The notes under the pieces: generated by a model
Seen by the model: only the letters and a program-made list of their open reading frames with translations
What the model was told of the DNA's origin: nothing
Database searches by the model: none
Shown: piece by piece, positions 1 through 9,432 of the stretch
How positions within the stretch are numbered: the first letter of the stretch is position 1
Layout of the letters: the number at the start of each line of letters is the position of its first letter
Source: Nocardia sp. NBC_01329
GTDB lineage: Bacteria; Actinomycetota; Actinomycetes; Mycobacteriales; Mycobacteriaceae
Length of the DNA stretch: 64,000 nucleotides
Direction: 5' to 3'
Assembly: GCF_035956715.1 (NCBI RefSeq)
Contig: NZ_CP108381.1
Span: 496,001-560,000, forward strand
Program-made: the position numbers and the translations under genes

Positions 1-488
1 TGGGAGGAGCCGGAGGCGTCGATGGTGATGGCGCCACCGCGCAGGGCGCTCGAGCCGCGCACGGTGAACGGGAGCGCGTCACCCTCGATAGCGGCGCCGA
101 GCCCGCGCAGGGCGTCCAGGATGGTGCGCAGCGGGCGGACCCGCGCGGCGATATCGCCGTCGAAAGCGGTATCACCCGCCGCCAGGGTCGCGACCGGGGG
201 TACGAACCGCATCACTGTTCCGGCCAGTCCGCAGTCCACCCGGCCACCCTGGAGTGGGGTGGGGGTGACGGCGAGCGTATCGGCGTCACCGATGATCTGA
301 ATGCCGAGAGCGCGCAGCGCCGCGATCATCAGGCCGGTATCACGACTGCGCAGGGCACCGGTGATGGTCGAGGGGCCGTCGGCGAGCGCGGCCAGGACCA
401 GAGCTCTGTTCGTGATCGATTTGGAGCCGGGCAGGGTGACGGTCGCATGCACAGGGGCATCGACATGGGGCGCTGGCCAGAAACTCAC
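1..488 (-). CDS. aroA: 3-phosphoshikimate 1-carboxyvinyltransferase (EPSP synthase), 5' part only
   Basis: EPSP synthase joins shikimate-3-phosphate and phosphoenolpyruvate in the cytoplasmic shikimate pathway to aromatic amino acids. Only the first ~160 residues are present; the gene leaves the window at its left edge. The N-terminus reads [20 protein letters not shown] and continues into the family signature [10 protein letters not shown], whose Lys, Ser and Arg contact the substrates; a TVMRF-type segment ([12 protein letters not shown]) follows. I chose GTG at 488 because the protein then begins like mycobacterial AroA (short leader before WPAP). An in-frame ATG at 506 is the alternative; neither has a strong ribosome site. 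It follows the aldehyde dehydrogenase gene by about 100 bases on the same strand. Its divergence from the SRAP gene is the same as in M. tuberculosis. Family assignment is secure. Confidence 0.93.
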   Translation of the reverse strand, partial: MSFWPAPHVDAPVHATVTLPGSKSITNRALVLAALADGPSTITGALRSRDTGLMIAALRALGIQIIGDADTLAVTPTPLQGGRVDCGLAGTVMRFVPPVATLAAGDTAFDGDIAARVRPLRTILDALRGLGAAIEGDALPFTVRGSSALRGGAITIDASGSS

Positions 489-587
489 TCGACCATCTTC
501 GCGCATGGGGGTGGCATGCGTGTCGGTGGTGCTCGTAAGTGTGTCGCCGAGCACCACCGATCGCGTTTCCGTTCGTGGCCGGTCGGA

Positions 588-2093
<1,506 letters not shown>

Positions 2094-2276
2094 AGATTCT
2101 CCTCGGTGGAAGTAGGGCGTATGGCTGCGCGCGTGAACGGGCAGCCTGTGACCACCGCGTCCCGGTGAGAGAATGCTAAGACATAACTCTCAACACGTCA
2201 CCAAGTACTAGCATCATTGTCGCGGACCGGACCGGAATTGTCTTGATCTGTCGGTAGTCGATGCAAGTATCGGAAT

Positions 2277-3137
2277 ATGTGCGGACGGTATGCGACGACG
2301 ACGGATCCCGGACGGCTCGCGGTCGAGCTGGACGCCATCGACGAGACCGAAACTCCCCGGCCGCCGGGCGGCAGCGGGCCGCCGGCCGGAGACGCTGCGC
2401 TCGACAGCGCCACGACCACCTCCGCGGACCGGATGCCGGGGGTGAACTACAACGTCGCCCCCACCACCCAGATCCTCACCGTCGTCGACCGGCATACCCA
2501 CGAACACCCCGACGACACCCCCGGCCGCCGGATCCGGCGGATGCGGTGGGGTCTGATCCCGCATTGGACGAAAGCCGCCGAACCGGGCATCCCGGTGAAG
2601 GGAAAACCGCTGTTCAACGCGCGCGCGGACAAGGCCGCGACACTCCCGTCGTTCCGGGACGCGGTGAAATACCGGCGCTGCCTGGTGCCGATGGACGGCT
2701 GGTACGAATGGCTGGTCGAGCCGGACCCGGCCGGACCGGGAAGAGGCAAGAAACCCAAGGTGGTCAAACACCCGTACTTCATGTCCCACCCCGACGGATC
2801 CCGGCTCTACATGGCCGGTCTGTGGTCGGTCTGGAAAGATCGCTCGCTCGACAACCCCGAACCACTGCTGTCCTGCACGATCCTCACCACCGACGCGATC
2901 GGGGACCTCACCCGTATCCACGATCGGATGCCCCTGCCCCTGCCCCCCGAACACTGGGACGCCTGGCTGGACCCCGACCATCCGGCACCGGCCGAACTAC
3001 TCGGGCCGCCGAACGCGGAACTGGTGGCCGAGATCGCGGCCCGGCCGGTCTCACCGCTGGTGAACAGTGTGCGCAACAACGGGCCGGAACTACTGGCACC
3101 CGTCGGAGGCACGGCAGAACAAACCACCCTGCTGTAA
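2277..3137 (+). CDS. SRAP/HMCES-family abasic-site DNA-protein crosslinking protein
   Basis: SRAP (DUF159, YedK/HMCES) proteins protect abasic sites in single-stranded DNA by forming a thiazolidine crosslink through Cys2 after Met removal. The sequence begins Met-Cys-Gly-Arg-Tyr, so the start codon is fixed by function: ATG at 2277 with Cys2. Other active-site positions are N115 (FNARAD), E144 (GWYEW) and H215 (IHDRMP), matching the Cys/Asn/Glu/His set of E. coli YedK. WGLIPHW (91-97) is also typical. The protein is 286 residues, within the family range. No good Shine-Dalgarno is visible. It is the counterpart of M. tuberculosis Rv3226c, next to aroA there too. I saw no LexA-type box upstream. 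Confidence 0.93.
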   Translation: MCGRYATTTDPGRLAVELDAIDETETPRPPGGSGPPAGDAALDSATTTSADRMPGVNYNVAPTTQILTVVDRHTHEHPDDTPGRRIRRMRWGLIPHWTKAAEPGIPVKGKPLFNARADKAATLPSFRDAVKYRRCLVPMDGWYEWLVEPDPAGPGRGKKPKVVKHPYFMSHPDGSRLYMAGLWSVWKDRSLDNPEPLLSCTILTTDAIGDLTRIHDRMPLPLPPEHWDAWLDPDHPAPAELLGPPNAELVAEIAARPVSPLVNSVRNNGPELLAPVGGTAEQTTLL

Positions 3138-3163
3138 CCCGTACCCATCGCATGATCGGGCCC

Positions 3164-3189
3164 GCCCGAGGCGGCGAACCGCCCCGGGC
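3164..3189. terminator. GC-rich hairpin between convergent genes
   Basis: GCCCGAGGCGG and CCGCCCCGGGC form an 11-bp stem with one mismatch around a CGAA tetraloop, between the convergent SRAP gene and the small secreted protein gene. There is no T-run, so it is a weak candidate. Confidence 0.45.
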
Positions 3190-3200
3190 AGTCGCCTCGC

Positions 3201-3503
3201 TCAGCTACCCAGAGGGCACTTGACTGCCGGAGTAGCGATACTCAAACCACATTTCAGCATGTCGGCGCTGAGATCGATGACTTCGGTCGCCAGGCCGCCA
3301 CCGGCGTTCTCGGCCCGCTTACCCGGATCGTTCTCCGGGCTGCTGCTCTCCGGTTCGCTCTCGGAGCCGCCTCGGCCGTCGAGCGGAAATTCACCCGGCG
3401 CCGCGAGAGCCATCGGCGCTGCGAGCACCACGGGGCCGACGCACAATGCCGCAGCCGCGGATACAGCGAAGAACACGGTGCGCACGGATTTGCGCGGAGA
3501 CAT
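3201..3503 (-). CDS. small secreted protein of unknown function
   Basis: A 100-residue protein whose function I do not recognise. The first ~35 residues form a clear signal peptide: a basic start (MSPRKSVR), a hydrophobic core, then ALA-APG as a likely signal-peptidase I site. The mature part is about 65 residues, acidic and Ser/Glu/Gly-rich in its first half. It ends with two cysteines 11 residues apart (KCG and KCP), which could form one disulfide outside the cell. The start is ATG at 3503 with a GAGGA element about 13 nt upstream, which is a little far. It is convergent with the SRAP gene and stands alone. Secretion is a confident inference; the role is unknown. Confidence 0.72.
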   Translation of the reverse strand: MSPRKSVRTVFFAVSAAAALCVGPVVLAAPMALAAPGEFPLDGRGGSESEPESSSPENDPGKRAENAGGGLATEVIDLSADMLKCGLSIATPAVKCPLGS

Positions 3504-3640
3504 ATCGCATCACATCCTCGGGATCGGACGATCGGTCGTACCAAGTAACGCATACGAGACCCCTTGACCTGGGGAATTGCGGACCGGCGCGCGGGGTTCC
3601 GGCCCCTGGGCCGGGAGAGCCGCCCGGGCGGACCGCCGCC

Positions 3641-4132
3641 TCAGGCAGTGACCGCAGCGGTGACGGCGCCCGTCAACCGGACCAGATCAGCGGGGGCGAG
3701 CGCGACCTCGAGGCCTCGCCGCCCGGCGCTACAGAACACCTGATCCCAGTCCAGCGCCGAGACGTCCACCACCGTCGGATGCCTCTTGCGCTGCCCCAGC
3801 GGCGAGATACCGCCGAGAACATAGCCGGTACCGCGTTCGGCTCGGGTGCGTTCGGCCATGGCCGCCTTCGGTGCCCCCAGCGCCGCCGCGGCGGCCTTCA
3901 GCGACAGCGTGACGGACACCGGCAGCACCGCGACCGCAAGGGCGCCGGTCGACAATTCCAGCACCAGCGTCTTGAAGATCTGCCCCGCCTCGACACCGAG
4001 CCGGGCACCCAGCACATCGGCCGCCTCAGCCCCGAAGGTGCCGGCCCGCGGATCGTGGTCATAACTGTGCACGGTGTGTGCGATACGGGCGGAGACCAAT
4101 GCCCGGATCGCCGGTGTGGCGGCTGCTGCCAT
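3641..4132 (-). CDS. ybaK: YbaK/EbsC-family aminoacyl-tRNA deacylase
   Basis: A 163-residue protein of the YbaK/ProX superfamily, which hydrolyses mischarged tRNA, classically Cys-tRNA(Pro), in trans to prolyl-tRNA synthetase. Family features are the catalytic-region lysine K54 in QIFKTLVLE and the glycine-rich block [15 protein letters not shown] (102-116). The reading frame stays open far upstream, but ATG at 4132 gives the normal family length and N-terminus ([12 protein letters not shown]), so the longer form is rejected. It is divergent from sigH. The SigH-type promoter at 4197-4222 points away from it, toward sigH. Substrate specificity (Cys versus other amino acids) cannot be settled here. 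Confidence 0.9.
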   Translation of the reverse strand: MAAAATPAIRALVSARIAHTVHSYDHDPRAGTFGAEAADVLGARLGVEAGQIFKTLVLELSTGALAVAVLPVSVTLSLKAAAAALGAPKAAMAERTRAERGTGYVLGGISPLGQRKRHPTVVDVSALDWDQVFCSAGRRGLEVALAPADLVRLTGAVTAAVTA

Positions 4133-4196
4133 GGACCGGACCCTACCGCCGGAACGGGAGACGGACCGGACTGTGAGGTGTCTTTCCCGTGGTCGG

Positions 4197-4222
4197 GGAA
4201 CACTTCGTGACCGCAGTGAGTT
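4197..4222 (+). promoter_or_regulatory. SigH/SigR-type promoter of sigH (autoregulation)
   Basis: GGAAC (4197-4201), 18 bases, then GTT (4220-4222) match the known SigR/SigH promoter form GGAAY-N18-GTT exactly. The wider context is GGGGAACAC and GAGTTGT. Transcription would start near 4230, about 70 bases before the first good sigH start codon. Positive autoregulation of sigH/sigR is established in Mycobacterium and Streptomyces; its use here is inferred. Confidence 0.72.
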
Positions 4223-4421
4223 GTACGCGGCAGAAACAGCGCATCGAGTGGAACGGAGGAGTTCCGCCGGTGCGGACCCGCGCAAGAGTGAAGGAGTGAC
4301 GGTGTCCGTTCTCGTCGAACCACGCCCGGTCCACCACGATCCGGCTCCGGCGCGCACGCGGTTCTTCCCGCAGTTCACACTCCCGGTAGATTCGGCTGGT
4401 AAGCCGATCGAAGGGACACGT

Positions 4422-5108
4422 GTGACGAGCGAGGACGACGTGGCGACCGACACCGGCGCCGACGCGCGGCCTGCCGGGCAGCCGGAGACCGCCGCCGAAC
4501 TGGTCCAGCGGTTCGAGCGGGACGCGCTACCCATGCTGGACCAGCTCTACGGCGCCGCCCTGCGGATGACGCGCAACCCCGCCGATGCCGAGGACCTGGT
4601 CCAGGAGACCTACGTCAAGGCCTATGCCGGTTTCAAATCCTTCAAAGAAGGCACCAACCTGCGGGCCTGGCTCTACCGGATCCTCACCAACACCTACATC
4701 AACTCGTATCGCAAAAAACAGCGTCAGCCGGCGCAGTATCCGACCGAAGAGATCACCGACTGGCAGCTCGCGGCCACCGCTGAGCACAGCTCCACCGGAC
4801 TGCGCTCCGCCGAAGTCGAAGCCCTGGACGCACTCCCCGACGACGACATCAAGGCCGCGCTCGTACAACTGCCCGAAGAATTCCGGATGGCCGTGTACTA
4901 CGCCGATGTCGAAGGGTTCCCCTACAAGGAAATCGCCGACATCATGGGTACTCCGATCGGTACGGTGATGTCCCGGCTGCACCGCGGCCGGAAACAACTG
5001 AAAGGTTTGCTCGCCGATGTGGCGCGCGAGCGAGGCTTCAACCGCACCGCAGCCGCGCCCGGCGATGCCGATACCGCCGCGGCGGTACGCCAGGAGGTCA
5101 AGCAGTGA
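4422..5108 (+). CDS. sigH: ECF RNA polymerase sigma factor SigH (SigR-type, disulfide stress)
   Basis: ECF sigma factor controlling the thiol-oxidative and heat stress response. Region 2 covers about residues 35-105 ([19 protein letters not shown], then [14 protein letters not shown]), and region 4 about 150-205 ([16 protein letters not shown], then [15 protein letters not shown]). The blocks [20 protein letters not shown] and [20 protein letters not shown] are almost identical to M. tuberculosis SigH. I placed the start at GTG 4422 (228 residues, AAGGGA ribosome site 5 nt before), which fits the family length. A second in-frame GTG at 4302 has an even better AAGGAG site and would add 40 residues, as in the SigR-prime isoform of Streptomyces. 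The stop overlaps the rshA start (GTGA), so the two are translationally coupled. Confidence 0.95.
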   Translation: MTSEDDVATDTGADARPAGQPETAAELVQRFERDALPMLDQLYGAALRMTRNPADAEDLVQETYVKAYAGFKSFKEGTNLRAWLYRILTNTYINSYRKKQRQPAQYPTEEITDWQLAATAEHSSTGLRSAEVEALDALPDDDIKAALVQLPEEFRMAVYYADVEGFPYKEIADIMGTPIGTVMSRLHRGRKQLKGLLADVARERGFNRTAAAPGDADTAAAVRQEVKQ

Positions 5109-5401
5109 GCACCGAGCACGATCCCGATATGGAGCTCGACTGCACGGCGGTACTGGCCGACGTCTGGCTCATGCTCGACGGCGAATGCGACGACAACACC
5201 CGCGAACGGCTCCAGCACCATATGGACCACTGCGCGCCGTGCATCGAGGCATACGGCATCGAAGAGAAGATCAAGAGCATGCTGCACCGTAAATGCGGCG
5301 GCGACCGGGCCCCCGATTCGCTCCGCGAACGGCTCACCGTCGAGATCCGCGGGGTCACCTTCCGCGCCGGCGACCTCCCGGTCGACCCGGGCCGGGCCTG
5401 A
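5105..5401 (+). CDS. rshA: zinc-associated anti-sigma factor of SigH
   Basis: A 98-residue anti-sigma factor that holds SigH inactive until thiol oxidation releases it. The ZAS motif H39-x3-C43-x2-C46 is present, with C13 as the additional conserved cysteine of the RsrA/RshA redox switch; C28 and C64 are extra cysteines. Oxidation forms a disulfide, expels zinc and frees the sigma factor (known for RsrA). It starts at GTG 5105, overlapping the sigH stop by four bases, so the pair is made in a fixed ratio from one mRNA under the GGAAC-N18-GTT promoter. Its position after sigH is the same as Rv3221A. The C-terminal tail after residue 70 is not conserved in any way I recognise. Confidence 0.94.
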   Translation: MSTEHDPDMELDCTAVLADVWLMLDGECDDNTRERLQHHMDHCAPCIEAYGIEEKIKSMLHRKCGGDRAPDSLRERLTVEIRGVTFRAGDLPVDPGRA

Positions 5402-5433
5402 CAGCGTCTCCCGATTCGCTCCCGACACCAACG

Positions 5434-5466
5434 AACGGCCCGCACTTCGACGAAGTGCGGGCCGTT
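5434..5466. terminator. bidirectional hairpin terminator between rshA and bL37
   Basis: AACGGCCCGCACTTC, a GAC loop, and GAAGTGCGGGCCGTT make a perfect 15-bp stem between the convergent rshA and bL37 genes. There is no T-run on either side, which is common in high-G+C actinobacteria. Confidence 0.75.
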
Positions 5467-5497
5467 CCGGTCTGTGCCCCGGCCTCAGCCGGTCGGC

Positions 5498-5572
5498 TCA
5501 GGCGTTGGGACGTTTGCCGTGATTCGCGGCATTTCCCTTACGGCTACGCTTCTTGCGGCCACGCTTACCCAT
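5498..5572 (-). CDS. 50S ribosomal protein bL37 (24 residues)
   Basis: A 24-residue, strongly basic peptide starting MGKRGRKKRSRKG and ending NHGKRPNA. It matches the actinobacterial ribosomal protein bL37, which was first seen as an extra density in mycobacterial 50S structures near 23S rRNA; I recall the family sequence rather than having aligned it. Eleven of 24 residues are Lys or Arg. ATG at 5572 is preceded by AGGAGGAG about 6-9 nt upstream, one of the best ribosome sites in the window, which supports real translation despite the size. It is convergent with rshA across a perfect hairpin. Genes this short are usually missed by automatic calling. Confidence 0.82.
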   Translation of the reverse strand: MGKRGRKKRSRKGNAANHGKRPNA

Positions 5573-5715
5573 AGGTAGCTCCTCCTGGGACATATCCCGC
5601 GACTGCGGGGAGTACATGTTGATCCCCGCCATTGTTCCACGTGTGATTGGCTGTACCGACGGCGGTACAGCGGGCCCCGGCCCCGGACCGGAACGAACCT
5701 AGCGAACGGGGTGTC

Positions 5716-5931
5716 ATGGCGGAAGAAGTGCGGGCGGAAATGGTCTCCACGGTGCTCACCGTCGAAGTCGAAGTCGGCGACCAGGTCGCCGTCGACCAAA
5801 CCCTGGTGCTGCTCGAATCGATGAAAATGGAGATCCCGGTGATCACCGAGATCGGCGGCGAAGTCGCATCCATTGCGGTCACCCCCGGCCAGGTACTCCA
5901 GCAGGGCGACCTGATCGCCGTCGTGCAGTAG
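5716..5931 (+). CDS. biotin/lipoyl-attachment domain protein (BCCP-like)
   Basis: A 71-residue stand-alone biotinyl domain, the same length as M. tuberculosis Rv3221c (TB7.3). The attachment lysine is K37 in ESMKMEIP, the classic MKM biotinylation box, with the two flanking half-domains of the hammerhead fold. It most likely carries biotin as a small acyl-carboxylase carrier protein, or serves as an exchangeable partner of acyl-CoA carboxylases; which enzyme uses it is not known from the sequence. ATG at 5716 was chosen for length and because GGGG lies about 7 nt before it; an in-frame upstream start at 5647 would add an unlikely 23-residue tail. No carboxylase gene lies nearby. Confidence 0.9.
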   Translation: MAEEVRAEMVSTVLTVEVEVGDQVAVDQTLVLLESMKMEIPVITEIGGEVASIAVTPGQVLQQGDLIAVVQ

Positions 5932-5934
5932 TTT

Positions 5935-6085
5935 CGGCGCCGCCTTCGGCGGCGCGGGTCGGGGCCCTATTAACCCCGGTTCTTCACTCCGGCGCTCAGT
6001 CGCTGCGCTCCTTCGCTCTGTCGCTCCAGAACCGGGGCGGGCCCCGACCACTGAGGTGGACCATCCGGAGTGGACGGAAGATCTG
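5935..6085 (-). repeat. dispersed intergenic repeat, copy A (reverse orientation)
   Basis: This contains a small hairpin around the motif CGCCGCCGAAGGCGGCG. It also has long complementary arms: GTCGGGGCCCGCCCCGG with AGAACC on one side, and CCGGGGTTAATAGGGCCCC on the other. Between the arms is a stretch rich in GAGCGA-type repeats. Copies occur at 7100-7337, 18766-18922 and, diverged, 60990-61128. It fills the gap between the biotinyl-domain gene and the hypothetical gene at 6398; the remaining bases 6086-6397 show nothing I can name. Confidence 0.7.
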
Positions 6086-6397
6086 TGCGGAGTTCTCCTC
6101 GAGCAGGCGGAGTCTTCTCGAGAAGTTCGGCTGGGTTACGGCGTGCTCGGTGTTGGCTGGGTTGGTTCTGGAGTGCCTCCGGCACGCACCCGGGTGCTCG
6201 GTTCCCTGCTCGGTCGCTTCTGGACAGGACGCGGGCCGCGACCTCGACCTTTGTGAGCTGGTTCTGATCGTGAATCTTCGCGGCGGCTGATCGCGAATTT
6301 CGACACCGCCTCCGAGCGAGCGATTCTTGCGATCGCGAATCCGGACATCGGTATCAGGCAAGGGGAGTGGGCCGAGCACGGCAGGCCAGACGAGCAG

Positions 6398-6805
6398 CTA
6401 CTCTCCCCGCCAGGGCAAGCCATAGAACGCGAAGACGGCCTTGCCCTGCTCCACCACGCTGACGACAACCTCGGCCGGCGCCGGAGCGAAGATATCGACT
6501 GTCTCGAACTCCCCACCACGGCGATCGTGGTCGAGAACGTATGCCCGCCGACCATTCTCGAACTGCCGCAACATGCCCGACGGCCACACATCCGGCCGAG
6601 CTCCCTGACAACACAACAGCTGCCCCCGCGCCTCCAGGTACTCGCGGACCGCGAGCAGACGGCTCAGATAGTCGTCATCAACCGATCCGAACACGCCCTG
6701 ACTCACCAATTCGACTCGAGTCACCGACAGCTCACCCGGACGAAGCAGGACCGGCCAGAGCGCGCCCGCAGAATCAATCGCCGTCAGCTGCGAGACCTCC
6801 GACAT
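6398..6805 (-). CDS. hypothetical protein, 135 residues
   Basis: I do not recognise this protein. It is soluble, mildly acidic, without signal peptide or membrane segment. A central stretch reads LSRLLAVREYLEARGQLLCC and is followed by NGRRAYVLDHDRRGG, which looks like a compact alpha/beta domain. ATG at 6805 has GGGAG 6-7 nt upstream. Its codon third positions are visibly less G+C-rich than those of its neighbours (many T- and A-ending codons). It sits between two repeat copies where mycobacteria have no gene, so recent acquisition is likely. A role as an immunity or antitoxin-like protein is possible from size and setting only; there is no partner gene beside it. Confidence 0.6.
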   Translation of the reverse strand: MSEVSQLTAIDSAGALWPVLLRPGELSVTRVELVSQGVFGSVDDDYLSRLLAVREYLEARGQLLCCQGARPDVWPSGMLRQFENGRRAYVLDHDRRGGEFETVDIFAPAPAEVVVSVVEQGKAVFAFYGLPWRGE

Positions 6806-7099
6806 GCAACTCCCATCGTTGTCGAGGATTCTACTGACACCGAGATTCGCGATTACCTGATGCCGGAGTTCACGACCGAAGCCAGTGGGCGCACTCTGGT
6901 TCGGGTCACGTTCGCAACGGCCCCCGGCTACTCCGGATGATCCACCGCTGTTGTCAGCGGCCGAGTTCGAAGAGCCGAGCGAAGAGGCGCAGTGACCGGA
7001 AACATGTCCGGCGACCGCCCGGAGCGCGCGCCGACCACACTGAGCACTCGGGACCCGTGAATCCCGGTTCCCCGAGAACCCGCCCCTACACTCACTTTC

Positions 7100-7337
7100 C
7101 GTCTACTCCGGATGGTCGACCTTCGTGGTCGGGTCCCCTGTTCTGGAGCGAAGCGTCTGAGCGCGTGCAGTCGGTTGTCCATAGATCGGGGCCATCGAGT
7201 ACCGACAGCGCTCTGAGCCTTTTCCCAAGCCCGATCGAGGCATACGTCCGCACCCCTCCCGTCTGTTCCGGATGGTCTACCTCCGTGGCCGGGGTTAATA
7301 GGGCCCCGACCCGCGGCGCCGAAGGCGCCGCAAATAA
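7100..7337 (+). repeat. dispersed intergenic repeat, copy B (split)
   Basis: Two partial units of the same repeat: CTCCGGATGGTCGACCTTCG at the left and TTCCGGATGGTCTACCTCCG at the right. The latter runs into GGGGTTAATAGGGCCCCGAC and the hairpin GCGGCGCCGAAGGCGCCGC. The end, AATAAACACTGT, lies only about 20 bases before the pdtaS start, as copy C lies upstream of the DUF3107 gene. Bases 6806-7099 hold no recognisable gene. Confidence 0.68.
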
Positions 7338-7359
7338 ACACTGTGAAAAGCTCGTCGGT

Positions 7360-8874
7360 ATGTCGACACTGAGTGATCTGCTTGCCGAGCACACCGATCT
7401 GCCGGGGGTGGCGGTGGATCATCTGCAGCGGGTGGTCGGGGATTGGCAGTTGCTCGCCGACCTTTCGTTCTCGGATCTGCTGTTGTGGGTGGGGGACGGG
7501 CCGGTGCACAATGGCGCCGAAATCGTCTGTGTCGCGCAGTGCCGGCCGACTACCGCGCCGACGGTGCATCTGGAGGATCTGGTCGGTAACACCGCGCGGC
7601 ATGCGGAGCATTCGCAGGTGATCGAGGCGCTCACCCGCGGGGAGATCGTGCGGACCGATACCGAGGGGGAGGCGCAGGGGGTCTATCACCCGCATCCGGT
7701 GCACGCGATCCGGGAAGCGATCCCGGTGCGTTGCGGGGAGGATGTGATCGCGGTACTCAGCCGCGATACCGACCGGCAGCGATCGCGGGTGCGCAGCAGC
7801 CTCGAGATCGCCTATGTCGCGTGCGCCGACGATCTGTGCCAGATGATGGCAGACGGGACGTTCCCGACCACCGAGGACCGCGCTGCCACGCATTCCAGTC
7901 CGCGGGCGGGGGACGGATTCATCCGGCTCGATACCGAGGGGACCGTCACCTACGCCAGTCCGAACGCGTTGTCGGCGTATCACCGGATGGGGTTGCAGGC
8001 CGATCTGGCGGGGCAGGATCTGGCGACGACGACGCGGTCGCTGATCACCGATCCGTTCGACGCGCAGGAGGTGGTCGGGGATATCCAGGCCGCGTTGGCG
8101 GGGCGTACCGGCCGTCGGATGGAGGTGGAGGCGCGTGGCGCCACGGTCCTGCTGCGCACCCTGGTACTACGGCCACACGGGGAACTGGCTGGGGCCGCGG
8201 TGCTGGTGCGTGATGTCACCGAGGTCAAACGCCGGGACCGGGCGCTGCTCAGCAAGGACGCCACCATCCGTGAGATCCATCACCGGGTGAAGAACAATCT
8301 GCAGACCGTGGCCGCGCTGCTGCGGTTGCAGGCGCGCCGCACCGAGAACGACGAGGCGCGGGTGGCGCTCACCGAGTCGGTGCGCCGGGTCACCTCGATC
8401 GCCTCGGTACACGAGATGCTGTCCATGTCCGTCGATGAGGAAGTCGATCTGGACGAGGTGGTGGACCGGTTGCTGCCGATCATGGCTGATGTCGCTACCG
8501 TGCACACGGCTCGGATCACGGTGCGGCGTGCGGGATCGCTCGGGGTTTTCTCGGCCGAACGCGCGACTCCGCTGGTGATGGTGCTGACCGAACTGGTGCA
8601 GAACGCTATCGAGCACGCTTTCGACGGTGGCCAGAACGGTACGGTGACCATTCGGTCGGAGCGGTCGGCACGCTGGCTGGATGTGATCATCAGCGATGAC
8701 GGGCGCGGGCTTCCGGAGGGATTCAGCCTGCAATCCTCCGACAGTCTGGGCCTGCAGATCGTGCGCACACTGGTGACGGCAGAGTTGGGCGGTACGATCG
8801 GCCTGCACCCGGGCGCCGATATCGGAACGGACGCGGTGTTGCGGGTGCCATTGGGGCGTCGTTCGGCACGTTGA
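7360..8874 (+). CDS. pdtaS: sensor histidine kinase PdtaS (HisKA_2 family)
   Basis: Soluble sensor kinase of the PdtaS-PdtaR system, whose response regulator acts as an RNA-binding antiterminator (ANTAR) in mycobacteria. The 504 residues hold an N-terminal GAF-like domain (about 1-160), a PAS domain (about 180-290, GDGFIRLDTEGTVTYASPNA), the HisKA_2 dimerisation box with the phospho-acceptor His at 307/308 (EIHHRVKNNLQTVAALL), and a HATPase_c domain (ELVQNAIEH, SDDGRGLPEG, SDSLGLQIVRTLV). There is no membrane segment. The frame is open upstream, but ATG 7360 (MSTLSDLLAEHT) matches the M. tuberculosis Rv3220c start. No clear ribosome site is seen. It is convergent with whiB1, as in mycobacteria; pdtaR is not in the window. 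Confidence 0.94.
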   Translation: MSTLSDLLAEHTDLPGVAVDHLQRVVGDWQLLADLSFSDLLLWVGDGPVHNGAEIVCVAQCRPTTAPTVHLEDLVGNTARHAEHSQVIEALTRGEIVRTDTEGEAQGVYHPHPVHAIREAIPVRCGEDVIAVLSRDTDRQRSRVRSSLEIAYVACADDLCQMMADGTFPTTEDRAATHSSPRAGDGFIRLDTEGTVTYASPNALSAYHRMGLQADLAGQDLATTTRSLITDPFDAQEVVGDIQAALAGRTGRRMEVEARGATVLLRTLVLRPHGELAGAAVLVRDVTEVKRRDRALLSKDATIREIHHRVKNNLQTVAALLRLQARRTENDEARVALTESVRRVTSIASVHEMLSMSVDEEVDLDEVVDRLLPIMADVATVHTARITVRRAGSLGVFSAERATPLVMVLTELVQNAIEHAFDGGQNGTVTIRSERSARWLDVIISDDGRGLPEGFSLQSSDSLGLQIVRTLVTAELGGTIGLHPGADIGTDAVLRVPLGRRSAR

Positions 8875-9008
8875 TACCCGACGGAAACTCGCCGGTTTCA
8901 ATTATGCATAGCTGTGATCGTCTGTGGTCGGAAACATGGCAATGATTTGCTGGAATTTATTCCTGCAAACTATCAGTTGTCCGTGGGAGTCGATCGGAGA
9001 AAAATTCA

Positions 9009-9036
9009 GCCCGGCACCAGAATGCTGGTGCCGGGC
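9009..9036. terminator. hairpin terminator between pdtaS and whiB1
   Basis: GCCCGGCACCAG, an AATG loop, and CTGGTGCCGGGC form a perfect 12-bp stem between the convergent pdtaS and whiB1 genes. Bases 8875-9008 hold nothing else I can name. Confidence 0.78.
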
Positions 9037-9086
9037 ACTCGCGACTCCCCGGGCCGGGCTGGGTCCGGTAATCGCTTCCCCGCGCT

Positions 9087-9341
9087 CTAGACGGTCGTGC
9101 GAGTGCGGGTGCGCGCATTGCGGCGCTTGAGCGCACGCCGCTCGTCTTCACTCATTCCGCCCCATACACCGGCGTCCTGCCCGGATCCCAGAGCCCAGGA
9201 CAGGCATTCGGCGGTAACGGGGCAGCGAGCGCAGACCAGCTTGGCATCGGCAATCTGCGCGAGCGCAGGACCACTGTTGCCCACCGGGAAAAACAGTTCA
9301 GGGTCCTCATCGCGACAGATGGCCTTATGGCGCCAGTCCAT
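9087..9341 (-). CDS. whiB1: iron-sulfur transcriptional regulator WhiB1
   Basis: 84 residues, the same length as M. tuberculosis WhiB1 and close to identical to it in memory. Cysteines 9, 37, 40 and 46 ligate the [4Fe-4S] cluster (C9, then CARC and TAEC). GVWGG is the turn that follows, and a basic tail (RRALKRRNARTRTRT) binds DNA. WhiB1 is essential and nitric-oxide-sensitive in mycobacteria and binds the sigma-70 region 4 of the main sigma factor. The start ATG 9341 (MDWRHKAIC) has AAAGGAG upstream; the longer frame is rejected. A CRP-like site lies about 100 bases upstream (9433-9448), matching CRP control of whiB1 in M. tuberculosis. Confidence 0.95.
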   Translation of the reverse strand: MDWRHKAICRDEDPELFFPVGNSGPALAQIADAKLVCARCPVTAECLSWALGSGQDAGVWGGMSEDERRALKRRNARTRTRTTV

Positions 9342-9432
9342 TCCTTCTGCTCCTTTGTAAGGCGCCGCACAGGGCGCCGTTCGGTTGGTGGGTCGTGCAC
9401 TTGTGCGAACTGAATGTTTCCGCACGGTTGCT

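Noticed and set aside
4250..4266. A second SigH-like -35 (GGAAC at 4250)
   Set aside because: No GTT at 17-19 bases downstream; the GTT that follows is only 6 bases away.
3641..4534. 297-residue form of the YbaK gene
   Set aside because: The extra N-terminus overlaps the sigH promoter and leader and has no homology; ATG 4132 gives the family length.
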